NCBI GenBank assembly: GCA_029449245.1
Contig: JANATF010000002.1
Coordinates: 372,001-436,000 of the forward strand
Origin: Mortierella alpina
Lineage: Eukaryota; Mortierellomycota; Mortierellomycetes; Mortierellales; Mortierellaceae
DNA length: 64,000 nucleotides
Reading direction: 5' to 3'
The notes under the pieces were generated by a model. That model did not search any database and had not been told where the DNA came from. It was given only the letters and a program-made list of their open reading frames with translations. Of the stretch, positions 42,078-53,180 are shown piece by piece. How positions within the stretch are numbered: position 1 is the stretch's first letter; each line of letters opens with the position of its first letter. The translations under genes and the position numbers were made by a program.

Positions 42078-45000
42078 CGGCGCGGTTTGATGAACGTGAT
42101 TTTAATCGACCTCTTCGGCTAATAGGCTTATTGATCTGAGGTTGTCTATGACAGTCCCGATCTCCCTCTTGCTGCTTAATCCAATATATCTGAACTGTCG
42201 ATCGTTGGGTAAGCGCAAGTGGCCAGATCAATAACGTACGCATCACTTGAGTAAATAGTCGTGCTCACTAGAGGATTTGAAATGGACGCTTTGGAAACAT
42301 AGCCGCCGTTATATGACAAGCCGCCAAGGTGCGTGCCACCGCTATAGTAGATATTGCCGATTGCATCAAAGGCAAGGCCTGCGGAAACCTTAGGACTCAC
42401 AAGGGATACACCATCTACCTGGAGTTGCCCGATGTACTTCATATTGCCGCCGAGAGTTGTCGTTTGTGGCGTTGTCGAGATGAATAAACCCCCACGACCG
42501 GTGATGACCCAAAGATAGTCATTACCATCAAAGGCGAGGTCAGCAAAGCAGGTTTCTATGTTTCCGCAGAACGTGATAGCGTTGCCCGGCAAATCTGTGT
42601 ATATAACAGCAGCGGGTGGTGCAGTTGAATTGGCCGGGAAATAGTAGACTTTTCCTTTGCCGAATATAGATGCCATCATGAAAACGCCGTCCTGTCTAGC
42701 ACCAAAACTATTCCACTCAAGGTTGGTAGGATTATTCAAGTTGGGAGCAGCAGTGAAATTTTCGCCGGGCTGTGCTTTGAAGACCTGACCACGAAAATTA
42801 GACTTATACTCGGTCTGGAGAGTGTTGACAGCGATTTCATTGACCGAGCCTGTGCCGTTGGAATCAAATAGAAGAGTCGTTGTACCGGTCGAAGGGTTCA
42901 GGCGTAAAATTGTACCGTTCTGCGAGTCATAGTAGACGCCGAGATGGAGATTGGCTTGGCAGTCGACCATACACGTGGCTGTGGTGAAGTCCTGCTGCAC
43001 ACAGCCATTGGGGCAGTCTTCTGTGTTCACGGTAGGATATGCGCCGGTTGCGGAGCAGTCGAACAAAGTTTCGTTGGAATACCCGCAGGATGCATCGAAG
43101 CTACTGCCACAGTATGAACCGGCACCAGTGCACGGACAGGCGGTTGGAGTCGGCATCGCTGACGTTGTAGTCGTCGCTGACACAGTTATCGGCGTAGGAC
43201 AAGCAGAACAGTCGCTGCAAGGTACGCTGAAGGAAGTGTGCGCGCCATCGGTGACCGTGAGCGTGTGTATCTGGTCATTGATCGTTTCGGTGATGACAAC
43301 AGGACCTGTGGTAGGGGTCGGGAAGGAGGTGTGATCGCCATTGGTGACTGTGCGTGTGTACGTTTGGCCATTGACGATCTCGGTGATGGTAACATCACCT
43401 GCAGTGGGACAGGGAGGCACGGGGAAAGAGGTGTGATCGCCATTGGTGACTGTGCGCGTGTACGTATTGCCATCAAACGTGTCGGTGATCACAACAGGGG
43501 CTGTAATAGTCGTAACACATCCCTCTGTGGCCGTTGGAGGAGCTTCAGAGATGGTACAAGGATCATCGTCGACGTCCATCTCATTGCTATTGGCAGCAGC
43601 AATATCTGCAGAGAACTCCAACTTCTTGTCGCTTCGCGTGCCAGTTTCAGCAAGCGCGCCAGCTCGAAGAAGAAGAAGTGAAAGCGAAAGCAAAATGCCA
43701 GGCTGGACTAGCTTCATGATGGCCGTGGAACTTTATCGTTTAGATAGGATAATTGTAGAAAGTTAATCAATAGATGAAGAAGCGAAGGACAGTCATTCAG
43801 GGGCACGTCGCGATTTGTTGTTTGTACCTACAAAGGGTCGTCTGGGTATAATTTGTGACTTGAGAGATGGTACGGTTTGTTTCAACAAAGTAGAAACTGG
43901 AGAACTGATTCACCGGCACTTACCTCTTGGGTGTCTCATGCTTTATATGAGAGACATTCACCTAGCAAGGGATATGTAGGCACCAATAAGGTCTGAAAGG
44001 CAGCTGCCTTCTATGGAACGAAATTCCATCGTGTCCAACCCAGGAGTTGGGCGAAAAAGCACACTCGCGCGCAGACATCAGAATGATTCTGACAATAACG
44101 ACGTACCCGTGGCCCCCTAGAGTATTCCAACTGATTGTCATTTATCGATTAGGTAAGATGGATGTAAATTTTGCGTCGAGCCTTGCTGGGGCTGCTTATT
44201 GGCCTTAGCGTTTAGGTAAGATAGATGTCACAAGTCAGTAATGCGTTTAGGTAAGATAGTTGTAAGAATTCCATAATGCGTTTAGGTAAAATAGACGTCA
44301 AATAGATGCGAAGGACAGTCGTTCAGGGGCACGTCGCGAGTTCTTGTTACCTAAAAGGGTCGCCTCGGTGTTTGTGGCTTGGGTGATGGTAAGGTTCGTT
44401 TTCTCATTCTTTATACGCGAGACTTTCGCCAAACAGGGGATATGTAGGCACCTGCCAGGTCTGAAAGGCAGCCGCCTTCTACGGGATGAAATCTCTGGTC
44501 GCTGATGACATTGGTTTCTAAAAGAAATAGCTAAAACGATTCTATCCTGGAATGGAGTCAAAGACTTGCATCTGGCCTATCCATGAAAGGGGTCAAAAAA
44601 TTCATCGTGTGTTACTCAGGTACAGGATCACTGTGCTACGTCAAAAACTCTATACAGTCCAACACATGAATAGGTCAGCATGAAAAGGGTCAAAAAATTC
44701 CATCCTATTTAGTGCAGGAATGGCGTCGAAAGATTTCATTGTATCCAACGAAGAAATAGGGTCGAGATATTTCTTCGTAAGTGAATTTGACAGCACATTC
44801 AGATGGTAGAATAAAAGGCCGCTGTTTTCTGGGCAGATCATGCTTTTAAGACAGCAGGGATGTTATACTTGGAGGAGGTTATGAGCAGGAGTCAATCTCA
44901 TAGTTGATGTCGCTACTGTTCGTAAAAGTACGTGATGCCGAACCTGTAACTCGAGTGTAAAACTGACAGCAAAGCGTTCACACCAACGTTGCTTTTTGAT

Positions 45001-45400
45001 CCTTGGACGTCGGTCCTTCCTATCATACTGTAACCGAATTCAGTAAGCGTAGGATTGTTCACCCACTGATAGGGGGCGTGGGGGGAGGGGGTTAGATCGT
45101 CGTGGGATATAATAGGTTAGTTTTAACCCTACTGATGAAATACTGTTGCAACAGTAAGTGAGCTTTTTCCTCAAGGAACCATTCATTCGGATGATTGGTA
45201 TTTGAGCCGGCTTGAGCAGGCGAAGGCCCGAAGTTATCCTCCGTTCGATTATGGATGAACGCCTCCAAGTCAGAATCCGTGCTAGAACGCGACGATTACC
45301 GCCTTTTCCGATTTTTAGTTGAATACGAATAGACCTCCGGGTCCTGAATCATATTACCTGGTATGGTCTTGTGGAGCTGAAAGGCTTTATGAGGCTCTAT
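42078..45400. repeat. Segmental tandem duplication, unit 2
   Basis: Counterpart of 37820-41003, same orientation, carrying paralogue B plus the matching upstream repeats. Small indels and many substitutions show the duplication is not recent. Confidence 0.88.
42176..43717 (-). CDS. Large secreted protein, paralogue B, with three adhesin-like modules
   Basis: 513 residues, same signal peptide and C-terminal propeller-like domain as paralogue A. The stalk differs: three VVIT/VTIT...YTRTVTNGDHTSFP modules of about 37-39 residues are present, where A has one, and the SATTTV array is almost absent. The link is again Cys-rich (CPCTGAGSYC, CGYSNETLFDC). The pair has therefore swapped stalk type while conserving the display domain, a pattern expected for surface proteins under changing selection. 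No catalytic motif recognised. Confidence 0.78.
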   Translation of the reverse strand: MKLVQPGILLSLSLLLLRAGALAETGTRSDKKLEFSADIAAANSNEMDVDDDPCTISEAPPTATEGCVTTITAPVVITDTFDGNTYTRTVTNGDHTSFPVPPCPTAGDVTITEIVNGQTYTRTVTNGDHTSFPTPTTGPVVITETINDQIHTLTVTDGAHTSFSVPCSDCSACPTPITVSATTTTSAMPTPTACPCTGAGSYCGSSFDASCGYSNETLFDCSATGAYPTVNTEDCPNGCVQQDFTTATCMVDCQANLHLGVYYDSQNGTILRLNPSTGTTTLLFDSNGTGSVNEIAVNTLQTEYKSNFRGQVFKAQPGENFTAAPNLNNPTNLEWNSFGARQDGVFMMASIFGKGKVYYFPANSTAPPAAVIYTDLPGNAITFCGNIETCFADLAFDGNDYLWVITGRGGLFISTTPQTTTLGGNMKYIGQLQVDGVSLVSPKVSAGLAFDAIGNIYYSGGTHLGGLSYNGGYVSKASISNPLVSTTIYSSDAYVIDLATCAYPTIDSSDILD

Positions 45401-45861
45401 GGTGAATGGGCAAGGGTGCTAGACCCTACGGCGTCATCCAGCCAGGCACCTATACTTTCGAATACGGCCATACATAATGAAATCACTGCATCCTGTCCGA
45501 TCTGCGCAGTCAACACTTTATGGCAGAGTCCTTCGTTTAAGGTTCGCGTAATGAAGGTCTGGTGTCAATGGTGTCTTGGAGGCCGTCTATCATCTTGCCA
45601 CGTTTAGAGTTTGACACACTGGCATGCTCGCTCTGTTGATCGTGCCATGCACATACATTCGCCCTCATTGCTCACCTTGGATCCTTTCACTTCTGTCTGC
45701 ATTCCATTCGTTCAATTCATTCCTCGCATTCCTGCCAATCTTTGCCATTCTTCATCAGTCCTCATCAGTCCTCATCAGTCCACATCAGTGTATTTCGTCT
45801 CTCCCATTCATTCCTTGTGGCGCTGCCTTCCTTCCTCATTGCTTTCCTCCCCATTCAAGAC
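45401..45861. promoter_or_regulatory. Promoter and leader of the Hsp70-like gene
   Basis: A pyrimidine-rich leader with four tandem CATCAGTCC(T/A) units at 45749-45790 precedes the ATG at 45862. No separate gene seen. Confidence 0.45.
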
Positions 45862-47799
45862 ATGACAAGGCCCAGCAAGAACGGACTATTCTCAGTTCTG
45901 GTTGCCTTGATGGTTGTGGCGTTCCTGTCTTCTGCATTCGTGTCTTCTGCTCAACCAGAGAGTGTCCCCACGACGCTCGCCATTAGTATGAACAGGCTCT
46001 CACTGTCCCTCCTCTTCACAATAAATTGGCGGGCGGCGTTTAGAAAACTTTTCCTTCTTTTCTGAGCGATCCTCATTACTGACCCATCATTTTCATGTTC
46101 TGATTTCATAGAAGTCGGGTCAACAGTCGCTCGTCTGAGTGTCCTCGTTGGTGATAATGGACTCGTCTTTGGTGATACTGGTGAGCCCAAGATAATCTTG
46201 ACCGGTCCAGGAACACATTCCATGCCCGAGCCAATAGAGTCCAACTGGACAACCGAAGGATATCTGTTGATCAAGGATGGCATAGATGAATCACATTATG
46301 TACATCCATTCAACACACTCTTCAACCTGGACGTTCCCGCCGCGCTGCGTTCAGAGTATGAATACGTCAACCGACCCAACATCGCTGGATATCAAGCATT
46401 CACCCTCATTGACATCACAGGCAAATATCTTCGAGAATTAATAGCATCCGCAGAAATCATCATCGGTCATAATATCACCTTTGTTTCTATCGTCACGCCG
46501 GGGGGACAAAACATACGAACCACGGCACAGGACATCATCAATCACAAGTCCAGGGACAACCATGGATATTTTAATAGAGTTCGTGTTGTACACAACCATC
46601 CATGGACTGGAGAACGAGTGATGTCGGAAGCTGTGGGAGCTGCAGAACGGCGATACAGGCGAATTTATTCTGAACAGTGCAGCAGAACCACTGCGGCCAT
46701 CTTCCCCTTTGATCGTGGCATGGAGTACAGTCGAGGCGTTCTTGTCTATCATCTCGGTGGCTCGAGATTTGAGGTTTCAGTCCTTCAAGTACAGTGCGGA
46801 TCCATGGAGACCATGTCCTCCATTTTTGACCCACACCTAGGCGGAAGCGATTTCAATCAACGCATTGTCAGTCATCTGCTCCTCGCCCACAAGAACAAGA
46901 CCGGTCAGGATCTCTCCACTGACAGCTTGTTTCTTTTTCAGCTGGAGAGCGAGGTCGAAAAAGCCAAACGAGTGCTCTCTGCCCACGAGTGGGTTCAGAT
47001 TGAAATCGAGTCTCCCTATCCTAGAGGCCAAGGTCTCTCCGAACGGTTGACTCGATCCCAATTTGAGAATCTCAACATGGATCTCTTCAACAAGACCATC
47101 AGGGCGATCGATCAGGCTATCAAGGACTCTGCCGTGTATACCAAGGATGATATCCAGGACATTGTGTTCTCGGGTGGATCCAGCAATATCCCCTTCCTTC
47201 AGTCGACCATCCGAGACAATTTTGGACACCATACGAAATATCACGGATTAAATCAACCTGAAACCACAGTCGTGTTGGGCGCTACAAGACTCGGTCACTG
47301 GTACCAGGACGAAAGGCACTATGGCGGCGATATCTGTTGTATGGGAGAGATTCAAAGGACCCTTGGAATTGAGACCGCAGGAGGAGTGATGTTCAAATAC
47401 ACGGATCAGAACTCTGGCCTGGATATCAACAAGATGTACACATTTTCCACTGTGAAGGATAACCAGGATCGGGTGGTCATCAGGGTCTTTGGTGGGGACG
47501 GATCACGGACGGATCAGAATACGTATCTGGGAGAGCTTGAACTGACAGGCATCGAGCCGGCTCCCAAGGGCGGCCCCCAGATCCGTGTGAGACTTTACAC
47601 TCACTGGTGTGGCACTTCTATCCATCTGAATGTCATGGACGTGGCCTCTGGGAGGATCAATGCCACAGTATTCTCGACAAAGTCCTTGTTCAATGATCCC
47701 TGGTTCGATGACGATGGAGACAGCTTCAAATACGGGTTGTTGGAGAAAAATGAGTTCGAACTCGCACCAGCAGGCAGACTGACCATTTTACCAGCATGA
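45862..47799 (+). CDS. Secretory Hsp70-like protein with degenerate nucleotide-binding start
   Basis: Exon 1 is 45862-45985 and exon 2 is 46112-47799 (GTATGA...TCATAG), giving 603 residues. A signal peptide (FSVLVALMVVAFLSSAFVSS) sends it to the secretory pathway. The Hsp70 ATPase outline is clear: VHNHPWTGERVMSEAVGAAE where ITVPAYF..AQR is usual, YHLGGSRFEVSVLQV (phosphate-2 region, Asp replaced by His), DPHLGGSDFNQRI, LERLTRSQFE and VFSGGSSNIPFLQSTI (adenosine region). But the N-terminal DLGTT phosphate-1 loop is replaced by IKVGSTVARLSVLVGD and its catalytic Asp is lost. The C-terminal ~180 residues are short and only weakly like a substrate-binding domain; no KDEL-type signal. Likely a divergent or pseudo-ATPase chaperone relative in the ER or secreted. 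Confidence 0.82.
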
Positions 47800-48578
47800 T
47801 GCGATTAAAATATAGGCTAGTTTTCTTATTCGTGCAACATTTTCCCTATCCTCTGTGTCAAGTCATGTCGTCAAACAGAACGGCCTCGGTGCCTAAGTTC
47901 TGAATCACTCCATCATAATTGATCTTGGATAACGCAAAGGTATAATACAGGTCTTCACAGCCTCTCCTACACAGATCCAGAATCAAGGCGCTCTACATCG
48001 CGATGTGTGAGTCGAAGGCAACATCGCCAGTCTCGACTTTTTTTTTTCTCCCGCTGCAGAGTTTAAAAGCGCTGTAAGCGCCGTGGCTTCCGACTCTGGA
48101 GAGCGGTCGTTACTCCAGCCGAGGCTCCTGCTTCGCTGACGACTGTCCCCCTCGTGGTTTACTTTTCCCCCTGAGTAAAGAAGAGCCGCGGTCGTTGTTG
48201 CTGTCGCGGTGTTTGATATTGTCGCGCGGCGTCGAGTCCCGTTGAGAGCTGCGTCTTTCTGATAGCTGCTGGACTATCAGGGGTTGAAGGCATTTGCAAG
48301 TGCCTTGTAGGACTTGACTTCCTCCTCTAAAGCAATATTCTTCTAGCTCGAGTGTGGTACAAGAGCAAGTATCTCCGAAAACTGCTGGATTGACGATGCA
48401 GTCTCGAGATGTTCCTCTTTGTGCGAGCGACAATGTCTAGAAACTGAAGCGGCACGAGCGCTGGTTCCTCTGGCCATCATTTCTCGACCTGATGTTTACT
48501 GTACCTGGATAACATTAGCAGAGCCTCCACAAGTGAAAAGTATTGAGACAAGGTCGTTGGTCCTGTAATCACAACCGG
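47800..48578. other. Intergenic, nothing firm
   Basis: A 107-codon minus-strand frame at 48110-48433 has Cys pairs (CSCTTLELEEYC) but is Arg/Ser-rich and not supportable as a gene. A T run occurs at 48041-48049. Confidence 0.35.
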
Positions 48579-48815
48579 CTACACTATGTTGCTCTTGATA
48601 GAGTAGTGAAAGTGTCCTTCCAGCGTTCCCATGCTCAAAGTCATTGACAGAGTTGCCTCCGACGGTACGGGCAAGGCGATAGTGTTGTCAGGCGAATTGC
48701 CACGCAGGTGAACAAGGCGCTTGAAAATGATGCATCTCGTCTGCATTCCGTTGCGGAAATATTCGCCGACGACTCCTCTACCATAGCCACCACTAATGTC
48801 AAGAGTCCCTATTTT
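48579..48815 (-). CDS. Candidate terminal exon of an unrecognised gene
   Basis: A 78-codon frame begins right after an ACATAG acceptor and ends at TAG. It has well-mixed composition: KIGTLDISGGYGRGVVGEYF, RCIIFKRLVHLRGNSPDNTI, LEGHFHYSIKSNIV. Upstream on the same strand (about 49000-49800) other plausible exon pieces occur, including a frame reading FDVWAINSTKYADYAFLGSY and one ending at a GTAAGT donor near 49455, but I could not join them in frame. No family recognised. Confidence 0.3.
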   Translation of the reverse strand, partial: KIGTLDISGGYGRGVVGEYFRNGMQTRCIIFKRLVHLRGNSPDNTIALPVPSEATLSMTLSMGTLEGHFHYSIKSNIV

Positions 48816-50650
48816 CTATGTATGTTAATCAACCAAAGAAAGTATCCAGAGAAAGAACTATCGTCCACCCTGCAGTGACCTGATCCATTTCATTACCCTA
48901 ATTGTTCTTTGCGAGAGGAGGCAGCAGAACAGGAACTGCTTTTGTTGTCAGAGCTCACGTCGCTGGCTTCCTGCCATCTCATATGAACCGAGGAATGCGT
49001 AGTCGGCGTACTTTGTACTGTTGATGGCCCATACATCAAAAGCGGGGTGGAGCGGACGAAAGGATGGCCAGCGTGAATGGTGGTGTATCAGACTCGACCT
49101 TGGTATGATATGCAATATGCATTGGCCGAGGACCCCCCAGCCTTGGCAAGGGAAACATGATCAGCGTCCATCTCCAAGATCCGAGCAAGCGCTCTGCCGT
49201 GTCCATCCCAATTGTAGCCTAGCCTTATTAACAAGTCATTAGTCGTGGTGTTAATGGGTTGCTCAAATGCGATGCTTGTGCTTGATGCGGCTGGTCCATG
49301 TCAGACAAGTCTCCTTGCAATGTTGGCGCTAGCTGCTGCTACAATGTGGAATCTGTTCGAGAATGTACCGGTCAAGAGATGGAGATGGCCTGATGATCGC
49401 TGCCGTGCTTGCCAGTGCAATGCGACTTTATCAGTCGATCCTGTCGACTGCACTTACGGACTGATAGTTCAAAACTCGTTGGACCCAGCTCCTTGTTTGC
49501 GAAAAAGACTGGTGTCGTCCATCGTACTCGCCATTGTCAGCATCTTTAAAGTAGGATCTGGCTGTTCTGAAAGGCGCCGCAGGTCCCTTTGTTAAAGAGG
49601 TAGATGTGGATTGGGAGGCTCCTGCCAGAATTGACCAGATGATGGATGTATCGGCGATGGGGAAGGGGTGTGGGAATGGCATTGTGAAAGGTGAGAGAGG
49701 CATGACGGGAGGAAACACACGCATGGTTGCAGTGGCCAATGGCGCCCTTGTTTCCTCGCATGATATGATGCATGGCAATAACGGAATACGGTTCATGTCC
49801 CCGCACGTACCTGTCTAAAATGTAGCGTCCAGCTGTGTGGATGCAGAGATGAGGGGCAGGGAGCGAGGAGCGAGGGGTGGACGAGGACCATTCCTTACAA
49901 CGACAGCTTCTCGTCGGGTGCGAAAGGAGGCCTGGGGTCGTTCATTGCTTGCATTGCTCTCCTGAGGCTGGCGATTTGCCATTGCTGAATGGATGGCTGG
50001 GGTTGCTGCCCCAGCTGAGGTGCGCACTGGCGGTCAGGACTGATGTCTCCCACCATCTCTCGAGTCGGTGCTGGATGATCGCAGACCGCGCATTCGACAA
50101 GCAACCCCCAATGGGCGGTGTCTGCATCCGACGACGGCAGCGAGCACGTCCGCAAGCCTGTCTCTGACTGTGCCCAGAAGTCCAACTCCACTCAAGCGTC
50201 ATCTGTTGAAGAACCCCACTTCGGGCTTATCAAAATCGTCCAACACCGCCCTCGAATCGGTACAGTTCAAGCGCATCCTTACCAACGACCCTTGCCAACA
50301 GCCTCATGTAAACGCGAGTCGCACTCACCAAGACATCTTGCATCGACGCACGATATTCACAACAGCTTCAACAAGCTCGCCCAAAGAGCCGCCAAACCAA
50401 CAACCCCCCTCAGAAAACTGTTGCCAGCAGTCTCACAGCCACTCTCAACAGTTGCTACGGCAGCGTTCACAAGATCCTGGTCCTGGACAAACCGCGCACT
50501 CATCTCCCCAGATCCTCGTACGACCAAGCGAGGGAAAGACTTTCACAGCGTGCGTTATCGTGGTTTCGAAGCTTTTACAGAACCTAACCGTCCTGCCATT
50601 GCTCCTTCCAAGCACATACCATCAGCAGCCAACGCTATTCCAAAATACAG
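48816..50650. other. Unresolved region, possible further exons on either strand
   Basis: Long overlapping frames on both strands (for example 49431-49796 minus, 50068-50736 plus) are Ser/Pro/Thr-rich and none is clearly real. No repeats or RNA genes recognised. Confidence 0.3.
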
Positions 50651-50881
50651 TTCTCGATCACTTTTATTATTCTAGTCGCCTCAATTGCCCTCACTCAGGC
50701 TACCAACTTGTCCGCCTTAAATGCTTCACAGACTAAATCGTCAAATGCCATCGTGCTCAAGGCAAGAGAGGAAGGGGTCGGCAGACGTGGCTGCGAAACT
50801 GCCATTGCCACTGCCCTAGCTGAGACTTCCCTTATCATGTATGCCAATAAGTCAGCTCTTGTCCCTCAAATATCCTTATGA
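50651..50881 (+). CDS. Candidate secreted-peptide exon, 5' exon not found
   Basis: After a possible acceptor (AAATACAG) a 76-residue frame starts with a secretion-signal-like core (FSITFIILVASIALTQA). It continues with Ser/Asn/Ala-rich sequence, then VGRRGCETAIATALAETSLI, and stops at TGA 50879-50881. No start codon precedes it in frame within the exon, so a short first exon must be assumed. No family recognised. Confidence 0.35.
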   Translation, partial: FSITFIILVASIALTQATNLSALNASQTKSSNAIVLKAREEGVGRRGCETAIATALAETSLIMYANKSALVPQISL

Positions 50882-51553
50882 CAGAGTCGGAAGTGATCTT
50901 CATCGTATTGGTATCTTCCAGCAGAGAGCTTCCATTTATAACGATGTCGGGACTGATATGGACGCTGGCCCCTCTGCTGGCATGTTTTTTTCATGGAGAT
51001 GAAGAAAGTCCAGGGCTGGCAAACAATGGCCGTCGAGACGCTTGCACAGAAAGTCCAGCGGTCGGAATACCCGACCCGTATGCCAAACAAGTTGGCAAGT
51101 TGGTCAAGCCACACTCATTCGTAAAGCAGGAGGCCTCCAAAAGCATTTCCTCGCTGATGCCTCCAGTTCCCATCCATAAATGTTTCTAATACGTAAACTA
51201 ATTGGTGTAGTTCCCCTCTTTTCTTTCGCACTTTGCTATTCTATACTCTCGAGCTTTTTTTTTTGGACCTTCTTCACACCGTTTCGTCACTCCTTCTTCC
51301 TATTCCTGTCCCCTGTCATGTTTCTACTTCCTGCTATTTTTTGGTTGAATGTATTAAAATCAACATATTGCAGACCCTGATAGTCCAGAAACAATAAGCC
51401 GTAGACCACGGTGTGCCACCATATCCTACACGACCGGGGTCGTCGTTCTGTAACTTCCAAAAAACCAAGTTCTGTATTAAGAGGATCATGCTAATAAAGG
51501 GAAGGCACACAGGCAGAGTCGCATGGAAAGGCTGAATACTATATATAAAACTA
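50882..51553. other. Intergenic, flank of palindrome
   Basis: No gene seen. The last ~150 bp resemble the far side of the palindrome (55421-55530) in inverted orientation but with clear divergence. Confidence 0.4.
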
Positions 51554-53180
51554 GAGGCGGTGAATAGAACACCCGTGCCTTGCACCGGGGAGAAGTAGTT
51601 CAATAAAAAACTAAAGGAATCGACAGCGGCCCTCAGGCATGAAGTAATACTTTGGGGAAGTGTAGCTGCCACAGGCCTCGTCGATGGCGTAGAGGTACTT
51701 GATTCCTGTACCATCTTCTTTGATTCCCATCACGTCGTAGTCTGCGCACGACGCACCTATGCCACAATGGCCTGACACCATCATCTTGTAATAGTAGTGT
51801 CCCGACCTTGGATCTCGATGCTCCTCCCTTGCAACAAATTGTTCCAATTTGCCGCCGTTCTCCGTTGTCATGAATGACTTGGAGCATGGCAAACGAGTTC
51901 TGTCTCCCGACATTTTGAAGACCTCGTCCTTTGCAAGAGTGAATCTCTGCTCCCCAAACGGCTTGATGTTCTTGAAGGTAAACGGCTGTCGCGCGTTTCC
52001 AATGCGCAGCCAAGATCCGCCTTGAGTATTGAGAAAGCCTCGTCCGTGCTCGGCAACGTTGTTGTTACGAACAAAGACGCAGTATTTCTCACCATCAACG
52101 AGAGGAGTGCCATTGATATCCTTTGGAAGGTAAGCGGCTGATGCAGCCAATTGCAGGATCGCCAACGCAATCGTAACGACAGAGAGCTTCATTGAAAAAA
52201 ATCTAGGTGCATGCAAAGGGCAGGAAGAGAAAGGACAGAAATTAGTAAGGTGCTGTGCTAGTACTGAAAAGTAGGATCAGAAAATGTGTCTAAATCCTTA
52301 CAGTTCACAAGTAGAGAGGAGTTTGTGAGGCTTGTTGTGGTGTCTGTGACAGGTGCTGCAAATCGCGATGGTTCTTGCTAAGGTTCGTGTGAAAGTTCTT
52401 GCGGCTGTTCTTGTCGGTGATGCAGGGAATCGAGGTCTTGAAGATGGTTCTTTGAGCAAACTGCCTCGAAGGCGCGCAGAGAGCCCTTTTATAGCCGTGA
52501 TGCCGGCTTCCACTCACGCTGCAGGTGTCGTACCATCTGTCCTACAGTGTAGTGGCTTTTGTCTACGGACTTGCCTCGAACTGACATCGATGGCTAGCTT
52601 GCTCATGTTCTTTTTTCCGACTCACTGTCTTCGAGAGCAGACAGATGCCCCAGCCTAGTTCTGGTTCTAAACTCTGCCATGTTATGCTCAAAGGTGGCAG
52701 TTGGAGCTCCTCCATTCCTCGCAGAGTCTGTTGCCGATAGACGTGCGAACAGCGCGTAATAGAAGCACTTGTTCCCCGGCTTACATTCCCTTAGACTTCG
52801 AGACACACTGGTGTTAGTGGTGCTGTCACCCACGGAGGGAGTTGGAATGGGATTGAACCTTGTTGAACCTTGTTTCCATTTTTAGGCACACCAGCTTCTG
52901 CGAGGATCTACGCAGACACTATGGTCACAGTCTGTTACCGATAGACATGCGAACAACACGTAATAGAAGCGCTTGTTCCCCAGCTTATATTTCATTTAGA
53001 CTTCAAGACACACTGGTCTTAGTGGTGCTGTCGCTCATGCTGAGCATTGTAATGGGGCTCAGACTTTGTTGAACCTTGCCTCCTGCTTTAGGCACACCAG
53101 AGCTTCTGTGAGGATCTACGCAGACACTATGGTCACAGTCTGTTACCGATAGACATGCGAACAATGCATAATAGAAGCAC
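51554..53180. repeat. Left arm of a 1.63-kb inverted repeat
   Basis: Mirror image of 53794-55420 (coordinate pairs sum to 106974). Only one mismatch was noticed in the arm (51806 versus 55168). It carries a secreted-protein gene, its promoter and two to three ~205-bp satellite units. Confidence 0.93.
51611..52192 (-). CDS. Small secreted protein, palindrome copy 1
   Basis: 193 residues from MKLSVV. A signal peptide (MKLSVVTIALAILQLAASA) leads a mature domain with DGEKYCVFVRNNNVAEHGRG, LNTQGGSWLRIGN, FTLAKDEVFKMSG, a YYYKMMVSGHCGIGASCADY stretch and a C-terminal CGSYTSPKYYFMPEGRCRF. It has six or so cysteines, likely disulfide-bonded. The start is taken at this Met because upstream codons have no ATG and lie across a leader-intron acceptor (CACCTAG). 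No family recognised. Identical in protein to the copy at 54782-55363; the only difference noticed is a synonymous AGG/AGA. Confidence 0.75.
   Translation of the reverse strand: MKLSVVTIALAILQLAASAAYLPKDINGTPLVDGEKYCVFVRNNNVAEHGRGFLNTQGGSWLRIGNARQPFTFKNIKPFGEQRFTLAKDEVFKMSGDRTRLPCSKSFMTTENGGKLEQFVAREEHRDPRSGHYYYKMMVSGHCGIGASCADYDVMGIKEDGTGIKYLYAIDEACGSYTSPKYYFMPEGRCRFL

Noticed and set aside
48110-48433. Minus-strand 107-codon ORF with Cys pairs
   Set aside because: Arg/Ser-rich, no signal peptide and no splice partners found.
50068-50736. 222-codon Ser/Pro-rich plus-strand ORF
   Set aside because: Two overlapping frames of equal quality and no domain; composition fits chance in CT-rich DNA.
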